From: Atlantibacter sp. RC6
GTDB taxonomy: Bacteria > Pseudomonadota > Gammaproteobacteria > Enterobacterales > Enterobacteriaceae
Length of the DNA stretch: 64,000 nucleotides
NCBI RefSeq assembly: GCF_014193285.1
Contig: NZ_JACHZE010000004.1
Coordinates: 1 to 64,000, forward strand
Direction: 5' to 3'
Within the stretch, counting starts at the first letter, position 1, and each line of letters starts with the position of its first letter. Below are positions 35,274-46,039 of this stretch, in pieces. The notes under the pieces are model-generated. The model saw nothing but the letters and a program-made list of their open reading frames with translations, had not been told where the DNA came from and ran no database searches. The translations under genes and the position numbers were made by a program.

Positions 35274-35772
35274 AGTTCTTTTTCAACTTCTTTTTCTTCC
35301 ATCGGGTGGCTAACCACTCAAACTCCTGATACGTGATTTCGGAGTTTATCTTCTCTCTGATGGCGCGTATCAGTGGTTCAGCAATATCCCATGTTTCGAT
35401 TACCGTCGTATAAGATGTTCTTTTTATCATTTCTTCGTTGTAAATACCCTGCCGGATACTGACTGCGACGCGCTCGTAAAAGTTAAGTATGTACTGGAAT
35501 TTGCGACGTTCATCCAATTCTTGATCGGTAATAGCAGTGCCAGGAATCGGGAAGACGTAGGAGCGGAATGATTTGCCCGACTGATGAGCCTTCTTCAGGA
35601 TATGAAGCGATTCAACGTAATCTTTATCTTTGCGGCTTTCAAAAAGAAAAACTGCGGTTTGTGTTTTCTTAGCCGTTCTTACGTTGTAGATAAGTGTGAC
35701 AACAGCAACGATAACGCCAATAAGGACAATGATGTTGCTGATGATCTGAATTGTTATAGGGTCCAGTAACAT
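35272..35772 (-). CDS. DUF4760-like membrane-anchored protein
   Basis: 166 residues. One N-terminal transmembrane helix (about residues 7-28, IISNIIVLIGVIVAVVTL), then a basic Asn/Arg-Thr-Ala-Lys-Lys segment and a soluble helical cytoplasmic domain with FYERVAVSIRQGIYNEE around 94-110 and a lysine-rich end. This pattern recalls the DUF4760 family, often carried on phages and islands; I assign no function. Ribosome binding site GGAAGA. Preceded by an 11-codon ORF and a terminator, followed by its own terminator. Lower GC and more Lys/Ile codons than the flanking genes suggest acquisition. E. coli K-12 carries the unrelated yhfL between cysG and frlA. Confidence 0.75.
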   Translation of the reverse strand: MLLDPITIQIISNIIVLIGVIVAVVTLIYNVRTAKKTQTAVFLFESRKDKDYVESLHILKKAHQSGKSFRSYVFPIPGTAITDQELDERRKFQYILNFYERVAVSIRQGIYNEEMIKRTSYTTVIETWDIAEPLIRAIREKINSEITYQEFEWLATRWKKKKLKKN

Positions 35773-35786
35773 ACATTTCTTCCATG

Positions 35787-35809
35787 AAAAAAGGCGGGAA
35801 ATACCCGCC
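35787..35809 (-). terminator. intrinsic terminator/attenuator ahead of the DUF4760-like gene
   Basis: GGCGGG / CCCGCC stem with a five-base loop followed by TTTTTT on the minus strand. It ends 15 bp upstream of the DUF4760-like start and 20 bp after the small ORF stop. Transcription from upstream must pass it to reach the gene, the geometry of a transcriptional attenuator. Antitermination is inference. Confidence 0.8.
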
Positions 35810-35828
35810 CCGTAGAGGTTAACTTGAT

Positions 35829-35864
35829 TTAGAAACCATCAAATTCATCAAACAGCTTTTTCAT
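35829..35864 (-). CDS. 11-codon ORF MKKLFDEFDGF, possible leader peptide
   Basis: ATG to TAA encoding MKKLFDEFDGF, preceded by TAAGGAGGTAAC, a near-perfect Shine-Dalgarno at good spacing. The ORF stops just before an intrinsic terminator, itself just before the DUF4760-like gene. GTTAACCTC at 35815-35823 (minus strand) can pair, with one bulged base, with GAGGTAAC of the Shine-Dalgarno. Either a regulatory leader peptide or a functional micropeptide; I do not recognise the sequence. Rich in Phe and Asp/Glu. Confidence 0.6.
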   Translation of the reverse strand: MKKLFDEFDGF

Positions 35865-35915
35865 GTTACCTCCTTAAGGCATGTATCTAATCACGACTTA
35901 TGTACTGTGACAGGT

Positions 35916-35930
35916 ATTCTCCTGGAGAAT
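35916..35930. promoter_or_regulatory. palindrome upstream of the 11-codon ORF
   Basis: ATTCTCC-T-GGAGAAT, a perfect 7-bp inverted repeat with a one-base centre, 52 bp upstream of the small ORF start. A plausible operator for a dimeric regulator of the cassette; the regulator is unknown. Confidence 0.45.
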
Positions 35931-36183
35931 GACCTCAAGTAATGCTACTTAAAAACGCTCAATGATGCAAAGTGAAGGGGGATGAACTCAGATTAACGAC
36001 CATTGTCAGAGCGGCTTAGCGGGTACATGCGCCATCATCATCAGCACTCATCTTCATTCCTGTTGGTGCGTTGCCGACAACAGCTAAGGTAAGTGGAAAG
36101 ATTCTACTTTGCCCGGCAAACCTTACACTATTTTTTTCTGTTTTAATTTCAAAAAGTTATCCCAAAGACAGTTAACACCTCGC

Positions 36184-36204
36184 TCACAAATGGCGATTTT
36201 GTGA
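36184..36204. promoter_or_regulatory. inverted repeat upstream of frlA
   Basis: TCACAAA-TGGCGAT-TTTGTGA: perfect 7-bp arms with a 7-bp centre, 176 bp before frlA. The arms contain CRP half-site letters but in the wrong orientation (TCACA before TGTGA), so this is not a normal CRP site. Possible operator of the frl operon or of a divergent unit. Confidence 0.45.
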
Positions 36205-36367
36205 TCTACCTCGCCAATACAATTCATCATATGTTGTTATATTCGTTATGCGTCATCTCATAATGAAAACAGCAAAGCGATCTTCCACGATCTCCACTGC
36301 GGATCGTGCGGCGACCTTCTGCCTTCATGCAGACGCACTGAACCCTACAACTCCATTTGATAATTAA

Positions 36368-37717
<1,350 letters not shown>

Positions 37718-37738
37718 CCCTGTCTGGAGAGTTGTTGC

Positions 37739-38761
37739 ATGTTAAATATTGATAAAAGCACGGTGGATTTCCTGGTAACCGAAAACATGGTCAAGGAAGT
37801 TGAAAAAGTTCTCGAGAAAGACGTTCCTCGCGTGCATGCCATTGTGGATGAAATGCTTAAGCGCGGCGTGGATCGTATTTACTTTGTGGCCTGCGGCTCC
37901 CCGCTGAATGCGGCGCAGACGGCAAAACATCTGGCGGACCGCTTCTCCAGTTTGCAGGTCTACGCGCTTTCCGGCTGGGAGTTCTGCGATAACACCCCGC
38001 ACCGCCTGGATTCGCGCTGCGCGGTGATTGGCGTCTCCGATTACGGCAAAACTGAAGAAGTGATTAAAGCCCTGGAGCTGGGCGCGGCCTGCGGCGCGCT
38101 GACCGCCGCCTTTACCAAATGCCCGGACAGCCCGATTACCCAGGCCGCCGAACATGTGGTGGCGTATGAAGCCGATTGCATCTGGGAAATCCATCTGCTG
38201 CTGTGCTACAGCGTGGTGCTGGAGATGATTACCCGCCTCGCGCCGCATACCGAAATCGGCAAAATCAAAAACGATCTGCGCAAACTGCCGCAGGCGCTCG
38301 GACATCTGGTACGCACCTGGGAAGATAAAGGGCGCCAGCTTGGCGAGCAGGCATCCCAGTGGCCGATGATTTATACCGTGTCCGCCGGTCCGCTGCGCCC
38401 GCTGGGTTATAAAGAGGGGATCGTGACGCTGATGGAATTTACCTGGACCCACGGCTCGGTGATTGAGAGCGGTGAATTCCGCCACGGCCCGCTGGAAATC
38501 GTTGAGCCGGGCGTGCCGTTCTTGTTCCTGCTCGGCAATGACGAAAGCCGTCACACCACCGAGCGCGCCATCCGCTTCGTGCGTGAGCGCACCGATAACG
38601 TCATCGTGATCGACTATGCCGAGATCTCCCAGGGGCTGCACCCGTGGCTCGCGCCGTTCCTGATGTTCGTACCGATGGAGTGGCTCTGCTACTACCTCTC
38701 TATTTACAAAGACCACAACCCGGATGATCGCCGTTATTACGGCGGCATCGTCGAGTATTAA
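37739..38761 (+). CDS. frlB: fructoselysine-6-phosphate deglycase FrlB
   Basis: Cleaves fructoselysine 6-phosphate to glucose 6-phosphate and lysine in the cytosol. 340 residues, two SIS (sugar isomerase) domains: [16 protein letters not shown] at about 42 and SDYGKTEEV at about 100 in the first. FRHGPLEIV at about 250 lies in the second, equivalent to the glucosamine-6-P synthase isomerase motif. GGAGAG ribosome binding site, 21 bp after frlA. Confidence 0.97.
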   Translation: MLNIDKSTVDFLVTENMVKEVEKVLEKDVPRVHAIVDEMLKRGVDRIYFVACGSPLNAAQTAKHLADRFSSLQVYALSGWEFCDNTPHRLDSRCAVIGVSDYGKTEEVIKALELGAACGALTAAFTKCPDSPITQAAEHVVAYEADCIWEIHLLLCYSVVLEMITRLAPHTEIGKIKNDLRKLPQALGHLVRTWEDKGRQLGEQASQWPMIYTVSAGPLRPLGYKEGIVTLMEFTWTHGSVIESGEFRHGPLEIVEPGVPFLFLLGNDESRHTTERAIRFVRERTDNVIVIDYAEISQGLHPWLAPFLMFVPMEWLCYYLSIYKDHNPDDRRYYGGIVEY

Positions 38762-38813
38762 TTCCCTCGCCCGGCCTCCGTGCAGGCCGGGCATCGCAGC
38801 AAGGAGCAGAAAG

Positions 38814-39644
38814 ATGAAAACGGGTATGTTTACCTGCGGGCATCAGCGTTTACCGCTGGAGCACGCGTTTCGCGACGCGCATGAATTAGGGTATGACGGG
38901 CTGGAACTGTGGGGCGGCCGGCCCCACGCTTATGCGCCGGATCTCAACGCGGGCGGCATTAAGCACGTCAAAGAGCTGGCGCGGGTGTATCAGATGCCGA
39001 TTATCGGCTACACGCCGGAAACCAACGGTTATCCGTACAATATGATGCTGGGCGATGAGCGGATGCGCCGCGAAAGCCTGGATATGATTAAGCTCGGGAT
39101 GGATATGGCGAAAGAGATGGATGCCGGCTTCACGCTGATTTCCGCCGCCCACGCAGGCTATCTCGCGACACCCGAGGCTATCTGGCAGCGGCTGGCTGAT
39201 AATCTGCGCGAGCTTTGCGATCATGCGGAAAACATCGGCATGGATCTGCTGCTGGAGCCGCTGACGCCTTATGAATCCAACGTAGTATGCAACGCCAACG
39301 ATGTGCTGCGCGCGCTGGCGCTGGTACCCTCGCCGCGCCTGTTCAGCATGATTGATATCTGCGCCCCGTTTGTCCAGGGTGAGCCGGTGATGAGCTATTT
39401 CGATAAGCTGGGCGACAAGCTGCGCCATCTGCATATTGTCGACAGCGACGGCGCCAGCGACAGCCACTACATACCGGGCGAGGGCAAAATGCCGCTGCGC
39501 GAGTTAATGCGCGATATTATCGACAGCGGGTATAACGGCTACTGCACCATTGAGCTGGTGACGATGTATATGAACGAGCCGCGGCTTTACGCCCGCCAGG
39601 CGCTGGCGCGCTTTCGCGAACTGCTCCCTCAGGAGGCGCAATGA
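38814..39644 (+). CDS. frlC: fructoselysine 3-epimerase FrlC
   Basis: Interconverts psicoselysine and fructoselysine. 276 residues, a TIM-barrel of the xylose isomerase-like family; conserved metal-ligand acids in [12 protein letters not shown] and MIDICAP, and HIVDSDG / CTIELV. The start [13 protein letters not shown] at 38814 has AAGGAGCAG upstream. Overlaps frlD by 4 bp. Confidence 0.96.
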   Translation: MKTGMFTCGHQRLPLEHAFRDAHELGYDGLELWGGRPHAYAPDLNAGGIKHVKELARVYQMPIIGYTPETNGYPYNMMLGDERMRRESLDMIKLGMDMAKEMDAGFTLISAAHAGYLATPEAIWQRLADNLRELCDHAENIGMDLLLEPLTPYESNVVCNANDVLRALALVPSPRLFSMIDICAPFVQGEPVMSYFDKLGDKLRHLHIVDSDGASDSHYIPGEGKMPLRELMRDIIDSGYNGYCTIELVTMYMNEPRLYARQALARFRELLPQEAQ

Positions 39645-40426
39645 AACGGCTGGCGACGGTAGGTGATAACTGCGTGGATATCTATCCCCAGTTGGGCAAA
39701 GCATTTTCCGGCGGCAACGCTGTTAACGTGGCGGTCTACAGCACGCGTTACGGGATGCAGCCCACCTGCGTCAGTTGGGTGGGAGAAGACGATTACGGCG
39801 CCATGTTGCGCCGCGATCTGGCGCAGCATGGCGTGGATATTTCCCATCTGCGGGTGATGCCCGGCGTAACGGCGCAAACCCAGGTGGAGCTGCGCAATAA
39901 CGATCGCATTCTCGGCGACTATACCGAAGGCGTGATGGCGGATTTCCGCGTCGGCGAGCAAGAGCTGGCGTGGCTCCTGCAATTCGACATTATCCATTCC
40001 GCCATCTGGGGCCATGCGGAGTCCGCCTTCCCTGCGCTAAAAGCGGCAGGCAAAATCCTGTCGTTTGATTTTGCCGACAAATGGGAAAGCCCGCTGTGGC
40101 GCACGCTGCCGGAACATCTTGATTACGCTTTTGCCTCGGCAAATGAAGATAATCCGTGGCTGCGCGACCGGCTGCAAACCGTGGTGCAATGCGGTGCGGG
40201 GGTCGCTATCGCCACGCTTGGCGAAAACGGCAGCCTGGCGTGGGACGGCACACAGTTCTGGCCGATGCCGCCGCAGCGCGTGGAGGTGGTGGATACCATG
40301 GGGGCGGGAGATTCCTATATCGCCGGGTTCCTGTGCGCTATCGCTAACGGGTTGCCGCTGCAGGAGGCCATGAAACAAGGCACCGAGTGCGCCGCACGCA
40401 CCATTGGCTATCATGGTGCCTGGTGA
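39641..40426 (+). CDS. frlD: fructoselysine 6-kinase FrlD
   Basis: PfkB-family kinase producing fructoselysine 6-phosphate, the FrlB substrate. 261 residues. N-terminal [15 protein letters not shown] glycine-rich motif (about residue 26) and C-terminal catalytic [13 protein letters not shown] with the catalytic Asp (about residue 218). Translationally coupled to frlC by ATGA overlap; GGAGG in the end of frlC serves as ribosome binding site. Confidence 0.96.
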   Translation: MKRLATVGDNCVDIYPQLGKAFSGGNAVNVAVYSTRYGMQPTCVSWVGEDDYGAMLRRDLAQHGVDISHLRVMPGVTAQTQVELRNNDRILGDYTEGVMADFRVGEQELAWLLQFDIIHSAIWGHAESAFPALKAAGKILSFDFADKWESPLWRTLPEHLDYAFASANEDNPWLRDRLQTVVQCGAGVAIATLGENGSLAWDGTQFWPMPPQRVEVVDTMGAGDSYIAGFLCAIANGLPLQEAMKQGTECAARTIGYHGAW

Positions 40427-40431
40427 GGCCT

Positions 40432-40463
40432 GGCGTTGGCGTGACATTACACACGCCAACGCC
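40432..40463 (+). terminator. long hairpin between frlD and frlR
   Basis: A perfect 12-bp stem GGCGTTGGCGTG / CACGCCAACGCC with an 8-base loop, 5 bp after frlD. There is no T-run, so it is more likely an mRNA-stabilising hairpin or operator than a strong terminator. Confidence 0.5.
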
Positions 40464-40527
40464 TGTTACTGATCCAAAAACGCTCATATAATCAACCCCA
40501 CTCCTCTTACAACTTCAGGGTCGATTC

Positions 40528-41262
40528 ATGCCAGCTACGGAGCGCTACTCACATCAACTCCTTTACGCCACCGTGCGCCAACGCCTGCTTGATGATATCG
40601 CGCAGGGGGTTTACCGGGCGGGTCAACAGATCCCGACGGAAAGCGAGTTATGCACGCTCTATAACGTCAGCCGCATCACCATTCGTAAAGCGATCAGCGA
40701 TCTGGTCAACGACGGCGTGCTACAGCGCTGGCAGGGTAAAGGCACGTTTGTGCAAAGTAAAAAGGTTGAAAACGCGCTCCTGACGGTAAGCGGATTCACC
40801 GATTTCGGCGTATCTCAGGGCAAGCCGACCCGGGAGGAGGTGATTGAACAGGAGCGCATCAGTGCCGATCCGTTCTGCGAAAGGTTGAATATCCCTGGCG
40901 GCAGCGAGATTTTTCGTCTGATGCGTGTCATGTATCTCGACGACGAGCCGCTGTTTATCGACAGCTCCTGGATCCCGCTGTCCCGCTACCCGGCGTTTGA
41001 CGAAATTTATACCGCGGGCGCATCCACCTATAAGCTGTTCCAGGAAAAATTCGACACCCGTGTGGTGAGCGATAAAAAGACGATAGATATCTTTATGGCC
41101 ACCAAAGCCGAGGCGCAGAGATTAAAGTGCGAACTGGGCGAACCGCTGTTTCGCATCAGTAAAATCGCCTTCGATCAGAACGCGAAGCCGGTGCATTACT
41201 CAGAGCTGTTCTGTCGCGCTAACCGCGTCAGTCTGACTATCGATAATCAGCGCCAGAAATAA
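40528..41262 (+). CDS. frlR: GntR/HutC-type regulator FrlR
   Basis: Presumed repressor of the frl operon responding to a pathway sugar-phosphate. 244 residues (E. coli 243). N-terminal winged helix with IPTESELCTLYNVSRITIRK (about residues 32-52) and C-terminal UTRA effector domain with IFRLMRVMYLDDEPLFIDSS (about 130-150). Separated from frlD by about 100 bp. Here it adjoins the trpS terminator directly; the yhfS-yhfZ cluster present in K-12 is missing. Confidence 0.95.
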   Translation: MPATERYSHQLLYATVRQRLLDDIAQGVYRAGQQIPTESELCTLYNVSRITIRKAISDLVNDGVLQRWQGKGTFVQSKKVENALLTVSGFTDFGVSQGKPTREEVIEQERISADPFCERLNIPGGSEIFRLMRVMYLDDEPLFIDSSWIPLSRYPAFDEIYTAGASTYKLFQEKFDTRVVSDKKTIDIFMATKAEAQRLKCELGEPLFRISKIAFDQNAKPVHYSELFCRANRVSLTIDNQRQK

Positions 41263-41284
41263 AAAAGAGGGCCGAAGCCCTCTT
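41261..41284. terminator. bidirectional terminator between frlR and trpS
   Basis: An 8-bp stem AAGAGGGC / GCCCTCTT with a TTCG tetraloop (minus strand) followed by TTTTTTATTT on the minus strand. It ends the aroK-trpS operon; on the plus strand it overlaps the frlR stop and has a short T tract. Confidence 0.92.
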
Positions 41285-41304
41285 ATCATGTTGCGCAGCC
41301 AGGC

Positions 41305-42309
41305 TTACGGCTGGGCCACAAAACCAATCACTTCGTAAACGTGCTTCAGCGTTTCGCTGGCGCGGGCGCGGGCTTTCGCCGCGCCGTCTTTCATCACGCT
41401 CTGGAGAAAAGCTTCGTCGTTACGATAGCGATGGTAGCGCTCCTGTAGCTCGGTCAGCATGCCAGAAACCGCCTCCGCCACTTCGCCTTTCAAATGGCCA
41501 TACATTTTGCCTTCGAAATGCTGCTCCAGTTCCGGAATACTTTTACCGGTCACGGCGGAAAGAATGTCCAGCAGGTTGGACACGCCCGCTTTGTTCGCCA
41601 CGTCGTAGCGCACCACCGGCGGCTCGTCGGAATCGGTGACCGCGCGTTTGATTTTCTTCACCACCGACTTCGGATCTTCCAGCAGGCCAATCACGTTATT
41701 GCGGTTATCGTCAGACTTGGACATCTTTTTGGTCGGTTCAAGCAGCGACATCACGCGCGCGCCGGATTTCGGAATAAACGGCTCCGGTACTTTAAACACC
41801 TCGCCATACAGGGCGTTAAAGCGCTGAGCGATATCACGGCTCAGCTCCAGATGCTGTTTCTGGTCTTCACCCACCGGCACCTGGTTGGTTTGATACAGCA
41901 GAATATCCGCCGCCATCAGCACCGGGTAATCAAACAGGCCGGCATTGATGTTCTCCGCGTAACGCGAAGATTTATCTTTAAACTGGGTCATGCGGCTCAG
42001 TTCGCCGAAATAGGTGTAGCAGTTCAGCGCCCAGGCCAGCTGCGCGTGTTCCGGGACGTGCGACTGAACGAAGATGGTGCTTTTTTGCGGATCGATGCCG
42101 CAGGCCAGGTACAGGGCCAGGGTGTCCAGGGTGGCTTTGCGCAGCGCAGCCGGATCCTGACGAACGGTGATGGCGTGCTGATCGACGATGCAATAGATGC
42201 AGTGATAGTCGTCCTGCATGTTGACCCACTGACGGAGCGCACCCATGTAGTTGCCGATAGTCAGTTCACCTGAGGGCTGTGCGCCACTAAATACGATGGG
42301 CTTACTCAT
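41305..42309 (-). CDS. trpS: tryptophanyl-tRNA synthetase
   Basis: Class I aminoacyl-tRNA synthetase charging tRNA-Trp. 334 residues, as in E. coli. HIGH-like signature [16 protein letters not shown] (about 14-29) and KMSKS in [12 protein letters not shown] (about 195). Last gene of the aroK-aroB-damX-dam-rpe-gph-trpS operon; its start overlaps the gph end by 8 bp. Confidence 0.98.
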   Translation of the reverse strand: MSKPIVFSGAQPSGELTIGNYMGALRQWVNMQDDYHCIYCIVDQHAITVRQDPAALRKATLDTLALYLACGIDPQKSTIFVQSHVPEHAQLAWALNCYTYFGELSRMTQFKDKSSRYAENINAGLFDYPVLMAADILLYQTNQVPVGEDQKQHLELSRDIAQRFNALYGEVFKVPEPFIPKSGARVMSLLEPTKKMSKSDDNRNNVIGLLEDPKSVVKKIKRAVTDSDEPPVVRYDVANKAGVSNLLDILSAVTGKSIPELEQHFEGKMYGHLKGEVAEAVSGMLTELQERYHRYRNDEAFLQSVMKDGAAKARARASETLKHVYEVIGFVAQP

Positions 42310-43063
42310 TTGTTAATTCCTGATTTTCACTGTGGGGGAGCCCAAGTGCGGGCAGAATGTCTTTGAAGTGATGGAACACCACGTCCGGGTTGCTCAGTTC
42401 AATCGCTTCGCCGTAGTTGTAACCGTAGGTCAGGCCGACGGAACGGCAGCCTGCGGCGGCCGCAGCCAGAATATCATTGCGCGAATCGCCGACAAACAGC
42501 AGTTCGCCTGGGGCCAGGCCTAATTTTTCCGCCACCAGCAGCAGCGGCTCCGGGTGCGGTTTTTTATTCTTCACATCATCGCCGCCGATCACCACGGTAA
42601 AATATTTAGCGATATCCAGCGCTTCCAGCAGCGGCGCAACGAACGGCGTCGGCTTGTTGGTGACCAGCGCCATGGGAATATCATTTTCCGCCAGTGCGCT
42701 CAGGGTCGCGGCCACGTCCGGGAACAGCGCGCTGCCTTCATCCACCGCATCCGCGTAGAAACGGTCAAACAGTTTGCGCAGCATACGCACGCGATCGGCG
42801 TGCGGAATATCCGCGTCTTCAACCGCCGGTTTGCCCGACGCCGCACGCTGGATATCACGCTCCTGGCGCGCCCAGGTCAGGGCGCGTTCCACCAGCACAT
42901 CCGCGCCATTACCGATCCAGGTAATTACCCGCGCCTCACCGGCCTGGGGCAATTCCAGCGCATACAGCGCCATATCCACCGCCGTGGTCAGGCCCGGCGC
43001 GCTGTCGACCAGCGTACCGTCCAGGTCGAACGCCACGCCGCGAATATTGTTAAACTTATCCAT
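42302..43063 (-). CDS. gph: phosphoglycolate phosphatase
   Basis: HAD-superfamily phosphatase that removes 2-phosphoglycolate, for example from repair of oxidised DNA ends. 253 residues. DxDGT motif [10 protein letters not shown] at about 13; [10 protein letters not shown] (motif II); [12 protein letters not shown] (motif IV). Overlaps rpe and trpS by 8 bp each, indicating a tight operon. Confidence 0.97.
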   Translation of the reverse strand: MDKFNNIRGVAFDLDGTLVDSAPGLTTAVDMALYALELPQAGEARVITWIGNGADVLVERALTWARQERDIQRAASGKPAVEDADIPHADRVRMLRKLFDRFYADAVDEGSALFPDVAATLSALAENDIPMALVTNKPTPFVAPLLEALDIAKYFTVVIGGDDVKNKKPHPEPLLLVAEKLGLAPGELLFVGDSRNDILAAAAAGCRSVGLTYGYNYGEAIELSNPDVVFHHFKDILPALGLPHSENQELTNE

Positions 43064-43733
43064 GACTTACCTTTGCCAGTTCACGACGCATCTCGTCGAT
43101 TACCGCTTTATAATCCGGGGCGTCGAACACCGCCGAGCCCGCAACAAACATATCCGCGCCTGCGGCGGCGATTTCACCGATGTTGGAGGCTTTTACGCCG
43201 CCGTCCACTTCGAGGCGAATGTCATAGCCCGAGGCGTCAATGCGTTGGCGCACTTCGCGCAGTTTATCCAGGGTGTGGGGAATAAAAGACTGGCCGCCGA
43301 ATCCGGGGTTCACCGACATCAGCAGGATCACATCCAGCTTATCCATCACGTGATCGAGATAGCTGAGCGGGGTCGCCGGGTTAAACACCAGGCCCGCTTT
43401 ACAGCCGTGCTCTTTGATCAATTGCAGAGAGCGATCGACGTGCTCGGAGGCTTCCGGATGGAATGTGATATAGCTGGCGCCCGCCGCGGCGAAATCAGGA
43501 ATGATGCGGTCCACCGGTTTCACCATCAGATGCACATCGATGGGCGCGGTGATCCCGTATTTGCGCAGCGCCTTCAGCACCATCGGGCCGATGGTCAAAT
43601 TCGGCACGTAATGGTTATCCATCACGTCGAAATGGACGACATCGGCACCGGCGGCCAACGCAGCGGCAGTATCCTCACCCAGACGGGCAAAATCGGCCGA
43701 CAGAATCGAGGGGGCAATCAAAAACTGTTTCAT
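43056..43733 (-). CDS. rpe: ribulose-phosphate 3-epimerase
   Basis: Pentose phosphate pathway enzyme interconverting ribulose 5-P and xylulose 5-P. 225 residues, same as E. coli. TIM barrel with [38 protein letters not shown] and [12 protein letters not shown]. The start MKQFLIAPS at 43733 was chosen because it has a GGAGAAGCGG sequence upstream; an upstream extension into dam sequence is spurious. Confidence 0.97.
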   Translation of the reverse strand: MKQFLIAPSILSADFARLGEDTAAALAAGADVVHFDVMDNHYVPNLTIGPMVLKALRKYGITAPIDVHLMVKPVDRIIPDFAAAGASYITFHPEASEHVDRSLQLIKEHGCKAGLVFNPATPLSYLDHVMDKLDVILLMSVNPGFGGQSFIPHTLDKLREVRQRIDASGYDIRLEVDGGVKASNIGEIAAAGADMFVAGSAVFDAPDYKAVIDEMRRELAKVSHG

Positions 43734-43773
43734 CCGCTTCTCCATAAGTGTGTTGTGCGGCGGGCGAAACGGC

Positions 43774-44586
43774 TCAGGCGGAATAGAGCGCCAGCAGTTC
43801 GTCCACTTTTTTACGGGTGCCGCCATTGCTGCTAATGCTACGTCGTACTTTAACCTGAAAATGCTGCGCGGCTTTGTACCATTCCCGCGTATCAGGCGTG
43901 TCATGATTCGAAATTAACACCGGAATTCTTTTGCTAACCAGCTTTTCCGCCATCTCAGCCAGACGCGCCTGCTCGGCAGGGCTGAAGCTATTGGTGTGAT
44001 AAGCGGTAAAGTTCGCCGTCTCTGAGAGTGGGGCGTAAGGCGGATCGCAGTAGACCACCGAGTTTACATCAGCCTGTTCCATACACGCTTCATACGAGAG
44101 GCAATGGAACTCCGCATTCTGAGCTTTTTGGGCAAAGTGATACAGCTCTTCCTGCGGGAAATAGGGCCGTTTATAACGGCCAAACGGGACGTTAAACTCG
44201 CCGCGTAAATTATACCGGCACAGGCCATTGTATCCGTGACGGTTGAGGTACAAAAACAGCAGCGCGCGCCGGAATGGGTCCTGGCTCTGATTAAATTCAT
44301 TACGCAACTGGTAATAGACGTCGGACTGGTTTGCCTCCGGCGTAAACAGATCCCGCGACTGCTGCACATACTCTTCAGTTCGCGTCTTGACGATGTTGTA
44401 CAGGCTAATCAGATCGCTGTTGATGTCTGCGAGAATATAACGCGAATAGTCGGTATTGAGGAAAACCGAACCTGCTCCGACAAAGGGTTCTATCAGACAG
44501 TCACCCTGTGGAAGGTGCTTTTTGATTTCATCGAGCAGGGGGTATTTCCCCCCAGCCCATTTTAGAAAAGCGCGTTTTTTTTTCAT
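43774..44586 (-). CDS. dam: DNA adenine methyltransferase Dam
   Basis: Methylates adenine N6 in GATC, directing mismatch repair strand choice, SeqA/DnaA timing and gene regulation. 270 residues, 8 fewer than E. coli: it ends ...DELLALYSA and lacks the last variable tail. SAM-binding [10 protein letters not shown] (about 35-44), catalytic DPPYAPL (about 182), [14 protein letters not shown] near the C-terminus. Starts [20 protein letters not shown]. Confidence 0.98.
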   Translation of the reverse strand: MKKKRAFLKWAGGKYPLLDEIKKHLPQGDCLIEPFVGAGSVFLNTDYSRYILADINSDLISLYNIVKTRTEEYVQQSRDLFTPEANQSDVYYQLRNEFNQSQDPFRRALLFLYLNRHGYNGLCRYNLRGEFNVPFGRYKRPYFPQEELYHFAQKAQNAEFHCLSYEACMEQADVNSVVYCDPPYAPLSETANFTAYHTNSFSPAEQARLAEMAEKLVSKRIPVLISNHDTPDTREWYKAAQHFQVKVRRSISSNGGTRKKVDELLALYSA

Positions 44587-44602
44587 GCTGTGTGACTGCT
44601 TA

Positions 44603-44626
44603 GCCTTCTCCGTTTAAGGAGAAGGC
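44603..44626 (-). promoter_or_regulatory. hairpin in the damX-dam spacer
   Basis: A 9-bp perfect stem GCCTTCTCC / GGAGAAGGC with a six-base loop, 17 bp upstream of the dam start, with no T-run. It may affect dam mRNA stability or ribosome access. Confidence 0.45.
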
Positions 44627-44649
44627 ACATAGAGCATCCTGCGCTTTAA

Positions 44650-45951
44650 TCATTGCTTGAGATCGGCCTGAACCTGATGAATCGGTTTCGCCCATGGGTT
44701 TTTAGCCTGTACATCCGCCGGTAACGCCGACACGGCGCGTTTCGCGTCTTCTTTAGAGGCATAAACGCCGCTGACCAGCACATACCAGGGTTGACCGTTA
44801 CGGGTGGTCTGATACACCACATAGTTTTTCAGGCTCTCTTTCTTCGCCCAGGCATTCAGGTTGTTGTAGTTCGAGGAACTGCTCAACTGAAGCGTGTAGT
44901 GGCTGGACGGCGCTGATTTCAGCGAACCGACGTTGCCCGTGGACGCGCCCGCGCTGGCAGCCGGCGCGGATGCGGTGGCGGTTGGCGCAGTGGCAGTCGC
45001 TTTCGGCGTAGTCGTGGTGGCAGCCGGCGCAGTGGCGGTGGCAGTCGGCGCTTTAACCGGCGTGCTGGTGTTCGCTGCTGGCGCGGTTTGCTTCACGGTC
45101 GCCGTCGGTTTGGTTTCGGTCGCTTTCGGCACCGCTGGCTGACGAGCCGGCGCGGTTTGCGTAGGCTGCGTTTTGCGCGGAGCGGGCTCAATGACGGCCT
45201 GTTTGCGTTCGGTACGCGTCGGCTGCGCTTCGCCGCTCGCAGCCTGCTGGCGGTTGGCATTATGCCCGCCCACAGCGGCCACGGTAGCCGGTTCAGTCGG
45301 CAGCGTAGAGTTGGTCACCGCCGCATCGATCTGGCCCTGCTGCGCGGTTAACGCGTTATTCAAATCGCCCTGTACTTCAACGCGCTGTTGGCCTTCAGGC
45401 GCCGCAGTGACCTGGCCCTGAGTCGGCGTAGAGGAAACCGGCGGCAAAGAGATATCCTGGCCGTTGGACGGGTTTTCAGCGGAGGTCGCGCCCGGCGCGG
45501 GCTGGGTGCCATTGGCCTGGTTAGCCGCGGCGTTGTCGCCGCCGTTGAGATTAATGCTCTTCTCGGCAGGTTGATTCTGCGCAGTGGTGGAGTCTGACGA
45601 TGGCGCTTTAAGCGCAGAGCCAATGCCGATAATCAGCAGCAACAGCACCAGAATGCCGATGCCCATCATCATATGCTGACGGGAAACCGGGCCTTTGGCA
45701 GGCGCTTTTTTGCGTTTGCGCGGACGGCGTTCGACGTCAGCATCATCGGCTAACTCTTCTTCCGCCTCATACTCGGCCTCTTCGTCACGAGCACGGCGCG
45801 CGCGCGTCGGACGGCGATCGTCCGCGTCAAGATCGACGTCGTCGATATTCAGTTGCGGCTCGTTGTCGAACTCGGAAGATTTACGGGAACGACCAGTACG
45901 ACGATCGCTGGGATCGGGTTTCAGCTCGTCTTCTGGTTTAAACTCATCCAT
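44650..45951 (-). CDS. damX: cell division protein DamX (SPOR domain)
   Basis: Bitopic inner membrane protein recruited to the septal ring. 433 residues. Acidic/basic cytoplasmic N-terminus (1 to about 95, ending RRPRKRKK), one transmembrane helix ([16 protein letters not shown]), a long low-complexity Ala/Thr/Pro/Gln periplasmic linker, and a C-terminal SPOR domain (about 350-433, [16 protein letters not shown] to the end) that binds denuded peptidoglycan glycan. The start [18 protein letters not shown] at 45951 is the family start. Confidence 0.96.
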   Translation of the reverse strand: MDEFKPEDELKPDPSDRRTGRSRKSSEFDNEPQLNIDDVDLDADDRRPTRARRARDEEAEYEAEEELADDADVERRPRKRKKAPAKGPVSRQHMMMGIGILVLLLLIIGIGSALKAPSSDSTTAQNQPAEKSINLNGGDNAAANQANGTQPAPGATSAENPSNGQDISLPPVSSTPTQGQVTAAPEGQQRVEVQGDLNNALTAQQGQIDAAVTNSTLPTEPATVAAVGGHNANRQQAASGEAQPTRTERKQAVIEPAPRKTQPTQTAPARQPAVPKATETKPTATVKQTAPAANTSTPVKAPTATATAPAATTTTPKATATAPTATASAPAASAGASTGNVGSLKSAPSSHYTLQLSSSSNYNNLNAWAKKESLKNYVVYQTTRNGQPWYVLVSGVYASKEDAKRAVSALPADVQAKNPWAKPIHQVQADLKQ

Positions 45952-46039
45952 TTCACACCCCACTAAAAGGCTTATGTCAGTACAACTGCCACGTCACCTG
46001 AATTAAACATCGCCTGATGGCGAAACACCTTTTTAATAG

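Noticed and set aside
37742-38794. 350-codon open frame opposite frlB
   Set aside because: Exactly covers frlB in antisense; FrlB is complete and motif-verified.
42554-43835. Open frames of 243 and 353 codons opposite gph and rpe
   Set aside because: Antisense to two verified enzymes in a conserved operon.
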